DNA of 34,901 nucleotides from JAGNRR01 sp964389575 (GCA_964389575.1 CAYMFF010000025.1:1-34901), one strand, 5' to 3'; shown: positions 7,254-17,738, counted from the first letter of the stretch. Notes: generated from the letters alone by a model not told the origin. Made by a program: numbers and translations.

Positions 7254-10241
7254 ATGAAAAATTGGCCCGCCCTATTTCTTAGTACTTGTCTTGTTTTTTT
7301 TTCGTTTTTAGCATCTTCACAAAATAACTTTCGATTTAAAAACATTTCTATAAATCAAGGATTGTCGCAATCTACGGTTTCTGCCATCGTGGAGGACGAG
7401 AAAGGCATTTTGTGGTTTGCCACTTATGATGGATTAAATAAATATGATGGTAAAAGTTTTAAAGTATTTAGAGCCAATGGACCTAATCAAATTAAACTAA
7501 AGTCATCTAAAATTAATAACCTATTTCTGGCCCAGAATGACCAGCTGCTTATATATACTGATGGCGGATTAGATATCTTGGACCTGAAAACAGAGCATTT
7601 ATTAAAAGATTCTTTTTTAAACTATAAAAAAATAGATGCCCCTTGTCTTTATTCCGATAGCACTATAATTTTTAGTAATCGAAAAGGTTCTTTAGAAACG
7701 TACAACCCTTTCACCCATGAGATAAAACTTTTGCATTCCAACATCAAGCTGCCACCAAATGAAGTTTTAAGCAGCACCCTTATTTATGACAATAAACTTT
7801 TACTGATTCAAAAGAATAAGGTTCAAGTCCTGGGAAATAATTTTGAACTCCTCAATGAATTTATAGTTGATGATATACTACAATCGGCACGACAAATAGA
7901 AGATAAGCTATTAATTGCCGGAAGAAAAAAAGGAATTATAGAAATCAATCTAAAAACAAAAGAAGTTACTGAGTACAAGAAGCTCATTGCGGTATTGAAT
8001 GTGGTAAAAACTGAAATTGTTGATAATCAAATATTTGCAATGACCTACGGACATGGCATGCTAAAGATCGACACCAATAAAAAAGAAATCGATCATAACG
8101 AAAAAGAAAATAAAGACAACCAATATATTACAAGCTCGCACCAAGATAGAAAAAGTAATATTTGGATAGGCACTGATGGAAGCGGTCTCAACTTTTTTAA
8201 TAAAGGTCAGTTAATCTTTAATAATATTAGCCCACAACGATTAGGCTCCGTGCGTGCTGTCGCTCAAGGACTAGAAAAATTATATATCGCAACTTTTTCT
8301 AACGGTTGTTTTTCCTACGACATCAAAACAAAAACAGTAGAAAAAATTTATCATAACGAAAAAAAGTTTTGTAATGCACTGGCATACAATAACGGAAAAT
8401 TGTGGATTGGCTATGACCATAATGGCGTTGATATTTTTGACCTTAATCTTAAAAAAGTTGTACACCATATCCCTTATTTCGAAGAAACTCTCCTAGGACA
8501 ATTCAAATCAAGAATATACAGAATTGATAATCTTGACAATGATAATATGGTAGTGAATATGCGCTCAGAAGGACTCGCTCTGGTGAGTAAAAAAAACTAC
8601 AAAATAGAAAAAAAGATACACCAGAACAACTCTGAACTCACCAGTTCTGATATTAGATTTACGACCTTAAGTAAAGACCAAAAGCGTTTATATATAGGTT
8701 CTATTTATCAAGGATTAATTATATTGTCATATCCCGAATTAGAGTTTATTAAAAACATTAATTACACATCCAACAAAGAAGTAAAAATTTCTGTCAAACA
8801 CATTCGAGAAGATAATCTGGGTAATATTTGGCTGGGCACCAATGGAACCGGGCTCCTAGTTTTTGATAAAAAGTTTAATGAAATTGCTCATTGGAGTACA
8901 GAAAATTCATTGAAAAACGATGTTATATACGCGACATTGAACGAATCTAATAATGCTATATGGCTAAGCAGCAACGAAGGTATTGCTCGAATGCAATATT
9001 CGTTCGAGAATAACAAACTGACCATTGAAGATGTGCAAGATTTTAATATCAACAATGGATTACAATCTAATGAGTTTAATTCAGGAGCTTATTGCAAAAC
9101 AAATAACGGGCTCATCGCTTTTGGAGGATTGGATAATCTGAATGTATTTGACCCAAAAGAATTAAAATTTGATAGAATCAACGGACAAGTAATTATCACA
9201 GACTTTTTGGTACGGAATAAGGCTATCAAAACAAAACAGTCCATTCACTATCTTGACAATATAAGTTTGTTACCAGAACAAAATGATATCGGCATCTCGT
9301 TTATCGTTCCTGGTTATAACGAAGGTATTGAAATAGAATATCGCTATCGACTTAAAGGATATCAAGAAAAATGGCAACTGATCGGCAGCAGAAACAATGT
9401 GGATTTTACAAATCTTTCTCCGGATATTTATAAATTTCAGGTTCAGGCACGTTATTCAAATAATGCTTGGGGCAAAGAATTTACCGAATTCACTTTCGAA
9501 ATAGAAACACCATTCTATAAAACATGGTGGTTTTATTTGTTGATAATTTTGGGTGCCATGTTAATTATCGGAAGCATTATACAACTAAGAATTAACTACA
9601 TTAAAAACACGAATAAAAATAAATTGCGCTTGATGATTGAATCGCAAGAAAAAGAGCGAAGCAGAATTTCTAGAGAGCTTCATGACGATTTTGGAGGGCG
9701 CTTGTCCACGTTGAAACTATATATGGAAGCAATAAAGGTAAGACCTGAACAAGCTCAGGAAATTGCCAAGAACACATCAAGTATCATTGATCAATCTATT
9801 GTTGAGTTGCGTAATATCCTCCTAAACTTGAGTCCAAAAACCTTAACCGACGATGGCTTAGAAATTGCACTTCAAGAAATTGCCAATAGTATTAATAAAA
9901 CCAAACTGCTGCACGTAAGCTCTTCCTACTCTATGAGCGATGAATTAAAATCTAGTGCCGCTATTTCGATATATAGGATTATTTATGAATTAGTAAATAA
10001 TACTATCAAACATGCAGATGCAAGTCAGATTGATATCACCCTCTTACAACGAAAAGATGGCGTAGTACTAGTTTATGAGGATAACGGCATTGGCATTAAG
10101 TTACCTAAGAAAAGCAAGGGCTATGGGCTATCTAATATTCAAAACCATCTGCAAGTGCACGATGCTGTAAGTTATATAGATTCCGAGGAAGGACAAGGAT
10201 ATCACTTTACCGCCGAATTTCCGTTAGATGTTTTAGATTAA
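7254..10241 (+). CDS. Propeller-type sensor histidine kinase (Reg_prop, Y_Y_Y, HisKA_3)
   Basis: This 995-residue protein has a signal peptide ending ASSQ and a long periplasmic sensor. Reg_prop-type repeats form a probable beta-propeller; examples are GILWFATYDGLNKYDG, NIWIGTDGSGLNFF and NIWLGTNGTGLLVF. A Y_Y_Y domain follows near residues 675-750 (YRYRLKGYQEKW). One membrane helix lies at about 757-780. The cytoplasmic part has a HisKA_3 dimerisation helix with phosphoacceptor His810 in SRELHDDFGG, then a HATPase_c domain with the N box LVNNTIKHADA near 912-922 and the G motif DNGIGI near 945. It lacks a receiver or AraC domain and pairs with the LuxR-type regulator just upstream. Related Bacteroidota sensors often detect glycans, but the ligand here is unknown. 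It converges on uvrB, 3 nt away. Confidence 0.93.
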   Translation: MKNWPALFLSTCLVFFSFLASSQNNFRFKNISINQGLSQSTVSAIVEDEKGILWFATYDGLNKYDGKSFKVFRANGPNQIKLKSSKINNLFLAQNDQLLIYTDGGLDILDLKTEHLLKDSFLNYKKIDAPCLYSDSTIIFSNRKGSLETYNPFTHEIKLLHSNIKLPPNEVLSSTLIYDNKLLLIQKNKVQVLGNNFELLNEFIVDDILQSARQIEDKLLIAGRKKGIIEINLKTKEVTEYKKLIAVLNVVKTEIVDNQIFAMTYGHGMLKIDTNKKEIDHNEKENKDNQYITSSHQDRKSNIWIGTDGSGLNFFNKGQLIFNNISPQRLGSVRAVAQGLEKLYIATFSNGCFSYDIKTKTVEKIYHNEKKFCNALAYNNGKLWIGYDHNGVDIFDLNLKKVVHHIPYFEETLLGQFKSRIYRIDNLDNDNMVVNMRSEGLALVSKKNYKIEKKIHQNNSELTSSDIRFTTLSKDQKRLYIGSIYQGLIILSYPELEFIKNINYTSNKEVKISVKHIREDNLGNIWLGTNGTGLLVFDKKFNEIAHWSTENSLKNDVIYATLNESNNAIWLSSNEGIARMQYSFENNKLTIEDVQDFNINNGLQSNEFNSGAYCKTNNGLIAFGGLDNLNVFDPKELKFDRINGQVIITDFLVRNKAIKTKQSIHYLDNISLLPEQNDIGISFIVPGYNEGIEIEYRYRLKGYQEKWQLIGSRNNVDFTNLSPDIYKFQVQARYSNNAWGKEFTEFTFEIETPFYKTWWFYLLIILGAMLIIGSIIQLRINYIKNTNKNKLRLMIESQEKERSRISRELHDDFGGRLSTLKLYMEAIKVRPEQAQEIAKNTSSIIDQSIVELRNILLNLSPKTLTDDGLEIALQEIANSINKTKLLHVSSSYSMSDELKSSAAISIYRIIYELVNNTIKHADASQIDITLLQRKDGVVLVYEDNGIGIKLPKKSKGYGLSNIQNHLQVHDAVSYIDSEEGQGYHFTAEFPLDVLD

Positions 10242-10244
10242 CTA

Positions 10245-12263
10245 CTACAATTTTCTCTTCAAGGCAAACATCTGATCACGCAATTTAGCAGCTTCTATAA
10301 AGTCTAAATCTTTAGAAGCTTTCAGCATTTGTTTCTTGAGCGTAGCGATTGCTTTTTCCAATTGCTTGGGTGTATTATAACCTCCAAAATCTTCAGCAGC
10401 GATTGTGCTATTATCTTCAGGAGTTGCATAATTAGCATATTCTGGATTTTCTAATTTTATATCTAAGACCGCGGTTTGCTGCATCACATTTTCTATGGAT
10501 TTTTTAACCGTTGTAGGTGTTATATTATGCTCCAAATTATAATCCATTTGCTTAATGCGTCTGCGATTGGTTTCATCTATCGTGCGTTGCATACTATCCG
10601 TTACTTTATCAGCATAAAAAATAACCAAACCATCTACATTTCGTGCTGCCCTTCCTGCTGTTTGCGTCAGCGAGCGTTCATCACGCAAAAATCCTTCCTT
10701 GTCGGCATCCAAAATAGCTACCAAACTAACCTCAGGTAAGTCCAAGCCTTCTCGTAAAAGATTCACTCCTATTAATACGTCTATATCCCCCAATCGCAAC
10801 TCTCGCAATATTTCTACGCGTTCTAAGGCATCAATTTCGCTGTGCAAATATTTACATTTGATATTGATATCCATCAGATATTTGGCAAGCTCTTCGCTAA
10901 GTTTTTTAGTCAAAGTGGTTACGAGCACTCGGTCTCCTTTTTTTACTCGATTATCTACTTCATCTAATAAATCATCGATTTGATTGATACTGGGCCGAAC
11001 TTCAATCGGTGGATCCAACAGACCCGTCGGACGAACTACCTGATCTACATATTCTCCTTCGCACAATTGTAATTCATACTTACCCGGAGTGGCACTCACA
11101 AAAATTGATTGATTTACCAAGTCTTCAAACTCTGTAAAATTCAACGGCCGATTGTCCAAAGCACTAGGTAAACGAAAACCATAATTCACTAAGTTCAACT
11201 TGCGCGACTTATCTCCGCCGAACATACCACTTACTTGAGGAATCGTAACATGACTTTCATCAATCACCATCAAATAATCATCTGGCAAATAATCTAACAA
11301 ACAGAAAGGTCTTGTGCCTTGTTCGCGACCATCCAAAAAACGAGAATAGTTTTCTATACCGCTACAATAACCCAACTCACGCATCATTTCTACGTCGTGC
11401 TCTACGCGCTCTTTTATACGTTGCGCCTCAATATGTTTTCCTTGCTCTTTAAAATAAGCTTCTTGCGCAATCATTTCATCTTGAATATCATATATAATCT
11501 GATGCAATTGATCTTTGGGCGCTACATACATAGTTGCCGGATAAACGGCAGCGTCTTTAACAGATTCTATTTTTTTCCCTGATTCTATTTCTAACTTTTG
11601 AATATCTTCTATCTCGTCATCAAAAAATACAAATCGAAAACCATAGTCTACATATGGCAAATTGACATCCACTGTATCTCCTTTTACTCTAAACTGCCCC
11701 CGACTGAACTCCTCGGCAGAACGCTCATACTGCGCATCAATTAAACGATGTAAAAATTTATTTCTACCAACGTTTTCGCCTTTACTTACGCGAACAATAC
11801 CACTTTGAAAAGCAGTTGGATTCCCCATACCATAAATACAAGAAACTGAAGCCACCACGATTATATCCCTTCTTCCGGACAATAAGTTAGCGGCTGCTCG
11901 CAATCGTAACTTATCTAATTCTTCATTAATACTTAAATCTTTTTCTATATAAGTATTACTAACAGGCATATAAGCCTCTGGCTGATAATAGTCATAATAA
12001 CTTACAAAATACTCAACGGCATTATTCGGAAAAAACTGTTTAAACTCACCATACAACTGAGCAACCAAGGTTTTATTGTGCGTAAGTATTAAGGTGGGTC
12101 GCGAAACTTCCTTAATCACATTGGCAATTGTAAATGTCTTTCCACTTCCTGTAACACCCAGTAAGGTTTGATGAGGTTCTCCATCACTTAGTCCACGAAC
12201 TAACTGTTTAATGGCTTGAGGCTGATCACCAGCCGGCTGAAATGGAGAATGCAAATCAAACAT
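10245..12263 (-). CDS. uvrB: UvrABC system protein B
   Basis: This 672-residue protein is full length for UvrB, the damage-verifying helicase-like subunit of nucleotide excision repair. It loads onto damaged DNA with UvrA and recruits UvrC. Visible motifs are Walker A GVTGSGKT, the beta-hairpin region YYDYYQPEAYMP used to clamp DNA, the DESH box in MVIDESHVTIPQ, the TATP-like SATPG, and motif VI QTAGRAARN. A C-terminal UVR helical pair (about 635-672) contacts UvrC, which is encoded at 21698-23506. It is divergent from the secreted protein gene at 12484 across 220 bp. Confidence 0.98.
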   Translation of the reverse strand: MFDLHSPFQPAGDQPQAIKQLVRGLSDGEPHQTLLGVTGSGKTFTIANVIKEVSRPTLILTHNKTLVAQLYGEFKQFFPNNAVEYFVSYYDYYQPEAYMPVSNTYIEKDLSINEELDKLRLRAAANLLSGRRDIIVVASVSCIYGMGNPTAFQSGIVRVSKGENVGRNKFLHRLIDAQYERSAEEFSRGQFRVKGDTVDVNLPYVDYGFRFVFFDDEIEDIQKLEIESGKKIESVKDAAVYPATMYVAPKDQLHQIIYDIQDEMIAQEAYFKEQGKHIEAQRIKERVEHDVEMMRELGYCSGIENYSRFLDGREQGTRPFCLLDYLPDDYLMVIDESHVTIPQVSGMFGGDKSRKLNLVNYGFRLPSALDNRPLNFTEFEDLVNQSIFVSATPGKYELQLCEGEYVDQVVRPTGLLDPPIEVRPSINQIDDLLDEVDNRVKKGDRVLVTTLTKKLSEELAKYLMDINIKCKYLHSEIDALERVEILRELRLGDIDVLIGVNLLREGLDLPEVSLVAILDADKEGFLRDERSLTQTAGRAARNVDGLVIFYADKVTDSMQRTIDETNRRRIKQMDYNLEHNITPTTVKKSIENVMQQTAVLDIKLENPEYANYATPEDNSTIAAEDFGGYNTPKQLEKAIATLKKQMLKASKDLDFIEAAKLRDQMFALKRKL

Positions 12264-12314
12264 TGGTCTGTAAAAATACTGATTTAGAATTTACAACAAA
12301 CAAATAATCCGTCG

Positions 12315-12344
12315 TTGCGACCAACTCATTTTCAATTATATTTG
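12315..12344 (+). promoter_or_regulatory. Candidate promoter (TTG-N19-TATATTTG)
   Basis: TATATTTG at 12337-12344 fully matches TAnnTTTG, and a TTG at 12315-12317 sits 19 nt upstream as a possible -33 element. It would give a leader of about 130 nt to the gene at 12484. The rest of the 220-bp intergenic region holds no convincing ORF. Confidence 0.4.
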
Positions 12345-12483
12345 AATTTACTATTTAAAAATGTAGCGGATTGAAACTTAAATTCTTTACTCAACTCATC
12401 GAAGACAGTGATGGCCTTATAGTTTGAACAAAGTGCGTCAATCCTTTTTTTGAAAAGAAATAAACGTAACCGTAAAAATAATT

Positions 12484-13221
12484 ATGCAATTAAAAAAGAC
12501 GCTAACCATTCTCATACTTCTAGTAATCTCTTTTTCTTCAAATGCGCAAAGCTTCGAAGGCACGTTAACCTATAAAATGGATTTTGAATTATCTAAAAAA
12601 ATGAAATCCATGGGCTTAACAAAAAAAACCATGGAGAAGAAACTAAAAAATGAGGATACATGGTCAGATCAAATCACAGTTACTTATAAAAATGGGTTCT
12701 ATAAACAAATGAATCTATCTAAAAATAAAATCTGGATTATACACCATCCGGATAGTAGCAAAACCTATACCTTTCAAGAAGGTGAGTTATCTGACATTTG
12801 TTTTGTTCAAGATGTATCTAAAGATATGGAGTTTAAACAATTCGGTAAAATGCCGAGCGTTAATTTACTAGACACTATCGTTAAATACAAAAAGTATAAC
12901 CTAAAAATGGTTGAGGTCAAATGGAAAATGGGTTCTTATTATTATCTCTTTGATGAAAACTACTTTCAGACGAATCCTGATGATTTCAAAGATCATATTT
13001 TCGATGGTTTTTATGAATACTTAAAATTAGCAAAAGCATTACCCATAAAGATTATAAAAGGAGGAGGCACACCAATGACGATTACGCAATCATTGATCAA
13101 AGCAGAGGAAAAAGAAATCGATAAGGCCATTTTCAATATTCCCGAATTGGTAGAACCAGACGGAGAAAATGGTGATTTATTGAACAATATGGGTTTGGGT
13201 AAAATGATGAAAATAAAATAA
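12484..13221 (+). CDS. Secreted DUF4412/GLPGLI-like protein
   Basis: This 245-residue protein has a signal peptide ending SSNAQ. The mature part begins SFEGTLTYKMDFELSKKM, the opening strand pattern of DUF4412/GLPGLI-type exported Bacteroidota proteins. Alternating strands and Met/Lys-rich segments follow, then a late strand PIKIIKGGGTPMTITQSLIK. It is probably periplasmic or surface exposed. No catalytic motif is visible and the function is unknown. It belongs to the same broad class as the protein at 3995-4948, but the two are not close copies. The convergent receiver gene ends 56 nt away. Confidence 0.78.
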   Translation: MQLKKTLTILILLVISFSSNAQSFEGTLTYKMDFELSKKMKSMGLTKKTMEKKLKNEDTWSDQITVTYKNGFYKQMNLSKNKIWIIHHPDSSKTYTFQEGELSDICFVQDVSKDMEFKQFGKMPSVNLLDTIVKYKKYNLKMVEVKWKMGSYYYLFDENYFQTNPDDFKDHIFDGFYEYLKLAKALPIKIIKGGGTPMTITQSLIKAEEKEIDKAIFNIPELVEPDGENGDLLNNMGLGKMMKIK

Positions 13222-13253
13222 ACTGAAAATCGTTTCCAGAAGATAATAGAATC

Positions 13254-13270
13254 AACTATACAATATAGTT
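13254..13270. terminator. AT-rich hairpin between convergent genes
   Basis: AACTATA and TATAGTT form a perfect 7-bp dyad around CAA, placed between the convergent genes ending at 13221 and 13278. The stem is weak and neither side has a clean T tract, so a bidirectional terminator is only a possibility. Confidence 0.3.
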
Positions 13271-13277
13271 CCTACTT

Positions 13278-13682
13278 TTAATGCTCTAGAATAACATCAA
13301 CGATTTCTTTCATTCCCGCTATTTCAAAAGGTTTCTCGGCATAATGCTTGACCAACGGATGCAGTTCAGCTTTTTTCTTATCTTGATCTCTTGTAGAAGA
13401 AGTTAGGATACAAATATCCACTTTATTAATCGCCTCTTGCGACCAATTCTCAGCAATATAATCAAGAAAATCCCAACCGGACATAGTTGGCATATTGACA
13501 TCTAAAAACACTAAATCTTTTCGGTCTGTCACATTATCAAAAATAAATTCCAAGCCTTTCTCCGGGGTTAAAAATTCAATGACATTAATACCATCAAATA
13601 ATGCAAGCAAGTGATAGCGGGTTACGAATAAAGAATTTTCGTTATCGTCTACAATGTAAATATTGCGATAGTCTATTAGCAT
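13278..13682 (-). CDS. Single-domain response regulator (CheY-like receiver)
   Basis: This 134-residue protein is one receiver domain with no output domain. It shows the acidic pair in IYIVDDNENS, the phosphoacceptor in LVFLDVNMPTMSGWDF, the conserved Thr/Ser in ILTSSTRD, and the Lys in YAEKPF. It starts 18 nt after the CheB-CheR-kinase gene and is very probably its phosphotransfer partner or a phosphate sink. Confidence 0.92.
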   Translation of the reverse strand: MLIDYRNIYIVDDNENSLFVTRYHLLALFDGINVIEFLTPEKGLEFIFDNVTDRKDLVFLDVNMPTMSGWDFLDYIAENWSQEAINKVDICILTSSTRDQDKKKAELHPLVKHYAEKPFEIAGMKEIVDVILEH

Positions 13683-13700
13683 TTAACTTTATTTAATAAT

Positions 13701-16700
13701 TTATTCTAAAATAGGAAACGTACAAATGAATTCACTGCCTTCTCCTAGTTTTGAAAACACATCAATGCTTCCATTATGCACCTTCATAATTTTCTTTACA
13801 TGTGCAAGTCCAATACCCGACCCTTTATACTTTGTAGGACTGTTCAATTTTTGAAATAAAAGAAAAATACGATCCAACTTTGTTTTTGAAATCCCTATAC
13901 CGTTATCCTTAATAGAGAGAATAATGCTTTGTTTAGTCTTTTTAGAACGAATTTGAATTACAGGTTTATCTCCTGGCGCTACAAATTTGACTGCATTTGA
14001 TACTAAATTTTGAATTAGTAATCGCAGTAAATTACTATCAGAATGAACTTTATGTTTGGCGTTCACTTGGATGTCAGCTCCCGATTCAGCAATTACCTTT
14101 TTAAGATCAAGCAGCACATGCTTGGTTGCTTCTTGTATTGAAACTAATTCAAGTTCTGCCGTGGTCTCTAGTTTACTATAATCTAGAATTGCATTTAATG
14201 ATTCATTCATATTCGTTACAGTAGAATCAATCATTGTCAAAATTCCAGAAATATTTTTATTGCTGACTTCTTTCAATTCTTTACGCAAAATTTCCATAGA
14301 ACCTCTTATGGTACGCAACGGTTGTTTTAAATCATGTGAGGTCACAAAAGCAAACTCCTCCAAATCTTTATTAGCTTGCTCTAACTTTTGCTTATTTTCT
14401 TGTAGCTCTGAAATCTTGGTAATATCCGTTACAAAAAATATTAAAGATTGCACTTTCTTATCCTTAGTCAAATCGAAGGCCGAGATCCGAACGTTTACAT
14501 TGCACGTTTCCCCTGCGGGATTCGTTAATTTAATATCCTTGCTAAACTCTTTAGTATTTTGATTGAGTAAATCACTCACCGCAATGTCTAATAAGTTATG
14601 AGCTACTTTATCTAGATAGGGTTCAAAAATTTCATGGTTACTAACTATGTCCTTCTGTTTTTTAATTCCTAGGTAGGTATACAATTGCTCGTCTCGAAGA
14701 ATAGTCTCGCCATTTGCATAGTCATAGATAAAAGTATAAGAAGGTGAATATTCTTTTATCTTTTCCAGCACTTTGGTTTGTTCACCTAAAGCAATTTGAC
14801 TTCGCTGATATGAATCAATATTAATGGCAATACCACATATCTTAGTCACCAAACCTTTTTTGCTACGCGCAATAGGCAAATCATACGAGATAAACCATTC
14901 AAACTCATCATTGCCTTCATCCGGATTGGTAAGGATTCTATATACGAGAGATGTTACTTGGTTTCGTTTCAGTTTTTTTATCCTGGCGTGATGTTCTATC
15001 GCCATAGGCAAATCATCAGGATGGATAATTTGATCCAAAACTTCATCACCCATTTCCTGTAAATCTTCTTCTGATTTATTAATAAGAAGACTAGAAGCTC
15101 CATTTACATATACATTCTCATTCGTTATCAAATCATAGATATAGATAACGCCCGGTACCGTTTTGAGTATATTCTCAATAAACTGATTTTTACTTTTTAA
15201 CTCCGTAACCTCGCTATAATCAACAACCACGCCTGATACACTCCCGTCTGTGTTTCTATAAGGGTGAATGGTTTGTATAAACCATTGTCCCGTCTTTGTT
15301 TTTACTTCCTTATGTCGTACTTGTAAATCTTTCTGTACTTTTTTTATGTCATCTAGTAAATTTTCATCAGGTAAAGAAAGATCCTTAATATTTCTACCAA
15401 TATCACTTTTTATAAAACTAAAAACAGGATTTTCTTCAGACGTAAAATTCTTAATCGTCAACTTATCAGAAATAAAAATATTGACAGCTCCTGTACTTTT
15501 TATTAAATTAGAAAAGTCATCATTCAATACCAAGAGTTCTACATTACGCTCTTCTAGCTCTACATTTACTGTGTTCAACTCTTCGTTTACAGATTGTAAT
15601 TCTTCATTAGTGCTCTGCAATTCTTCATTTGAGCTTACCAACTCTTCATTGGTAGCCTGAGCTTCTTCATTACTTGCCTCTAGTTCCTCAATAGTCATTT
15701 GCAAATTCTCCCGTGTATCCGTCAGGGTCTGTTGCAAATATTGATATTCTTCTTTTTTTACACCCTTGGTGCTAATAACGTCATCAGCATTTTTCTTCGC
15801 ATTATCATCTAGCTCTAAAATATTAATAATAAAAAGACGCTGTCTAATTTTTTTACTCGTCAGGTTTTTAATGCTCAGCTTAGCAAAATGCAATTCATCT
15901 TCATAGTCAAACGAAAATGTTTTGTTGACAGCCTCAGTATCTTTAGGCGAAATTTTAGAAACAGCCGATGCTATCGGAATACTAAATTCTGGCGGGAGTA
16001 GATTAATTAATTTTAAATTTTGCAAATCAAAACCACCTTTAGGAAAAGAAGCAAACTTATTAAAGTCTCCATAAAGCCGGATAATGTCCAAATTGCTATT
16101 TACAATAATACAAAGCGAATTCGTAATTTGAGTCAAAGAACGAATCGACTCATCCGTAATGGCATCTAAATTATCGGTAGAGCGTTTTGGCTTACGAATA
16201 TCCCACTGATCACCACGCGGAATCCAACTACTGCCCAACTCTGCTGAGTCCTTAGTTCTTTGAAAAATTTTAGCGCGCTTATCTACCGTTTCATAATAAG
16301 ATTCTAGGCGCCCAATATGTTCTGAACCTCCTAAAAATAGATAACCATTGGTATTCAATGCATAAGTCAAATTCTTAAAAACGATTTGCTGCGCATCAGT
16401 TTTTAAATAAATCAACATATTACGACACACAATCAAATCCATTTTGCTAAATGGCGGATTGGACAAAATATTATGATATGAAAAGATTACCTTCTGCCTT
16501 ATTGAAGGCAAAATAGTAAAACTGTCCCCTTTGGAGGTAAAATATTTATTCAGATAATTATGCGGAATATCTTTTACAGCAATTTTGGAATACACACCCT
16601 TACTTGCAACATCCAAGGCGTATTTATTAATATCTGTAGCAAATATTTTAAAATTATTTTGTTCGCCAAGATTATTCTCATCAATATACTCTTGTAAAAG

Positions 16701-17648
16701 AATTGCCAAAGAATAAACCTCCTCACCCGTACTGCAGGCGATACTCCACAATTTAATTTGACCTGATTTAGAATTATTAAAAAGCTGTGGTATAACATTT
16801 TTTTTGAGCGACTGCAGGTGTTCTTCATCTCTAAAAAACTCTGTTACACCAATTAAAAACTCATGCGCTAACTCATGTAATTCGCCTTCGTCATTCTCTA
16901 CGAGCTTGAAGTACTCTTCTAAATTTTCTACACCTTTATAATCTATGCGGCGTATTAAGCGTCGATTCAAAGTTTGCGCGCGGTATAAACTATAATCAAT
17001 ACCCACATGTTCATGAATAAGAGCAACAATTTTATTGTAGTACTCCGCATGTTTATTTTCAAATGCCTTTAGTTGCGACTGATTAAATTCTAGATAAGTT
17101 GTAAGCTCAGATGGAATATCTTCTACCGGTAATACGTAATCTGCAATACCCGTCATAATCGCATTATTCGGCATACCCGAAAATTGCAAATCCGTTGGAT
17201 CTTGCACAAAAATAGTTCCACCATTTTCCTTAATACTTTTCCCACCACGCGACCCGTCACTTCCTGTTCCAGAAAGTATCACACCAATCGCTTTTTCTTT
17301 TTGCTCTTTGGCTAGCGAATTAAAAAATATATCAATGGATAAATTCAGTTTATTAGAGGGTGCTCTTTTAATAAATTGTAAGGCACCGTCTTCCACTACA
17401 ATGTTATTCGAAGCTGGAATCAGATAGATATGATTCTCCTCTAATACAATACCGTCCGTAGCCTTAGTGATTGGCAATCTTGTCACCTTGCTCAAAAGCT
17501 CAGGCATCATAGATTTGTAATCAGGAGATAAATGCTGAATAACCACAAAGGTGAGTCCGGATTTTTCTGGAACATTCTTAAAAAAACTCTTTAGTGCATC
17601 TAAACCTCCTGCAGAGGCTCCAATACCAATTATACTTTTTGGCTTCAT
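13701..17648 (-). CDS. CheB-CheR-PAS-histidine kinase fusion protein
   Basis: This 1315-residue protein joins several modules. Residues 1-185 are a CheB methylesterase domain with catalytic triad Ser12 (GIGASAGG), His39 (IQHLSP) and Asp131 (GTGSDGSRG), without a CheB receiver. Residues of about 205-470 are a CheR methyltransferase (VTEFFRDEEHL; SAM motif IACSTGEEVYSLAI; later VCRNMLIYL). A PAS-like segment is followed at about 640-700 by a coiled coil of N-E-E-L heptads, then further PAS domains. HisKA has phosphoacceptor His1105 (SHDLKQPLRT), and HATPase_c shows DNGIGI and GSGIGLAHV. It is probably cytoplasmic since no membrane segment is seen. No chemoreceptor or other che gene is nearby, so its methylation substrate is unknown. 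The receiver at 13278 follows in the same operon. Confidence 0.95.
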   Translation of the reverse strand: MKPKSIIGIGASAGGLDALKSFFKNVPEKSGLTFVVIQHLSPDYKSMMPELLSKVTRLPITKATDGIVLEENHIYLIPASNNIVVEDGALQFIKRAPSNKLNLSIDIFFNSLAKEQKEKAIGVILSGTGSDGSRGGKSIKENGGTIFVQDPTDLQFSGMPNNAIMTGIADYVLPVEDIPSELTTYLEFNQSQLKAFENKHAEYYNKIVALIHEHVGIDYSLYRAQTLNRRLIRRIDYKGVENLEEYFKLVENDEGELHELAHEFLIGVTEFFRDEEHLQSLKKNVIPQLFNNSKSGQIKLWSIACSTGEEVYSLAILLQEYIDENNLGEQNNFKIFATDINKYALDVASKGVYSKIAVKDIPHNYLNKYFTSKGDSFTILPSIRQKVIFSYHNILSNPPFSKMDLIVCRNMLIYLKTDAQQIVFKNLTYALNTNGYLFLGGSEHIGRLESYYETVDKRAKIFQRTKDSAELGSSWIPRGDQWDIRKPKRSTDNLDAITDESIRSLTQITNSLCIIVNSNLDIIRLYGDFNKFASFPKGGFDLQNLKLINLLPPEFSIPIASAVSKISPKDTEAVNKTFSFDYEDELHFAKLSIKNLTSKKIRQRLFIINILELDDNAKKNADDVISTKGVKKEEYQYLQQTLTDTRENLQMTIEELEASNEEAQATNEELVSSNEELQSTNEELQSVNEELNTVNVELEERNVELLVLNDDFSNLIKSTGAVNIFISDKLTIKNFTSEENPVFSFIKSDIGRNIKDLSLPDENLLDDIKKVQKDLQVRHKEVKTKTGQWFIQTIHPYRNTDGSVSGVVVDYSEVTELKSKNQFIENILKTVPGVIYIYDLITNENVYVNGASSLLINKSEEDLQEMGDEVLDQIIHPDDLPMAIEHHARIKKLKRNQVTSLVYRILTNPDEGNDEFEWFISYDLPIARSKKGLVTKICGIAINIDSYQRSQIALGEQTKVLEKIKEYSPSYTFIYDYANGETILRDEQLYTYLGIKKQKDIVSNHEIFEPYLDKVAHNLLDIAVSDLLNQNTKEFSKDIKLTNPAGETCNVNVRISAFDLTKDKKVQSLIFFVTDITKISELQENKQKLEQANKDLEEFAFVTSHDLKQPLRTIRGSMEILRKELKEVSNKNISGILTMIDSTVTNMNESLNAILDYSKLETTAELELVSIQEATKHVLLDLKKVIAESGADIQVNAKHKVHSDSNLLRLLIQNLVSNAVKFVAPGDKPVIQIRSKKTKQSIILSIKDNGIGISKTKLDRIFLLFQKLNSPTKYKGSGIGLAHVKKIMKVHNGSIDVFSKLGEGSEFICTFPILE

Positions 17649-17738
17649 CTAATAATCTTGCTTGTAATAAGATGATTAAATATACTATCTCTGTCGCACA
17701 TTTTGAAACAGAAATAGAAGCTTTACCCAATTATAAAA

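Noticed and set aside
12469..12478. A third copy of the AATACG/CGTATT operator upstream of the gene at 12484
   Set aside because: The sequence there has direct ACGTAA/CCGTAA-like repeats, not the inverted arrangement, and no -7 box at 21 nt.
15520..15720. A tandem DNA repeat in the CheB-CheR-kinase gene
   Set aside because: It encodes N-E-E-L heptads of a coiled coil that is normal in this protein family; the DNA copies vary and do not form an independent repeat array.
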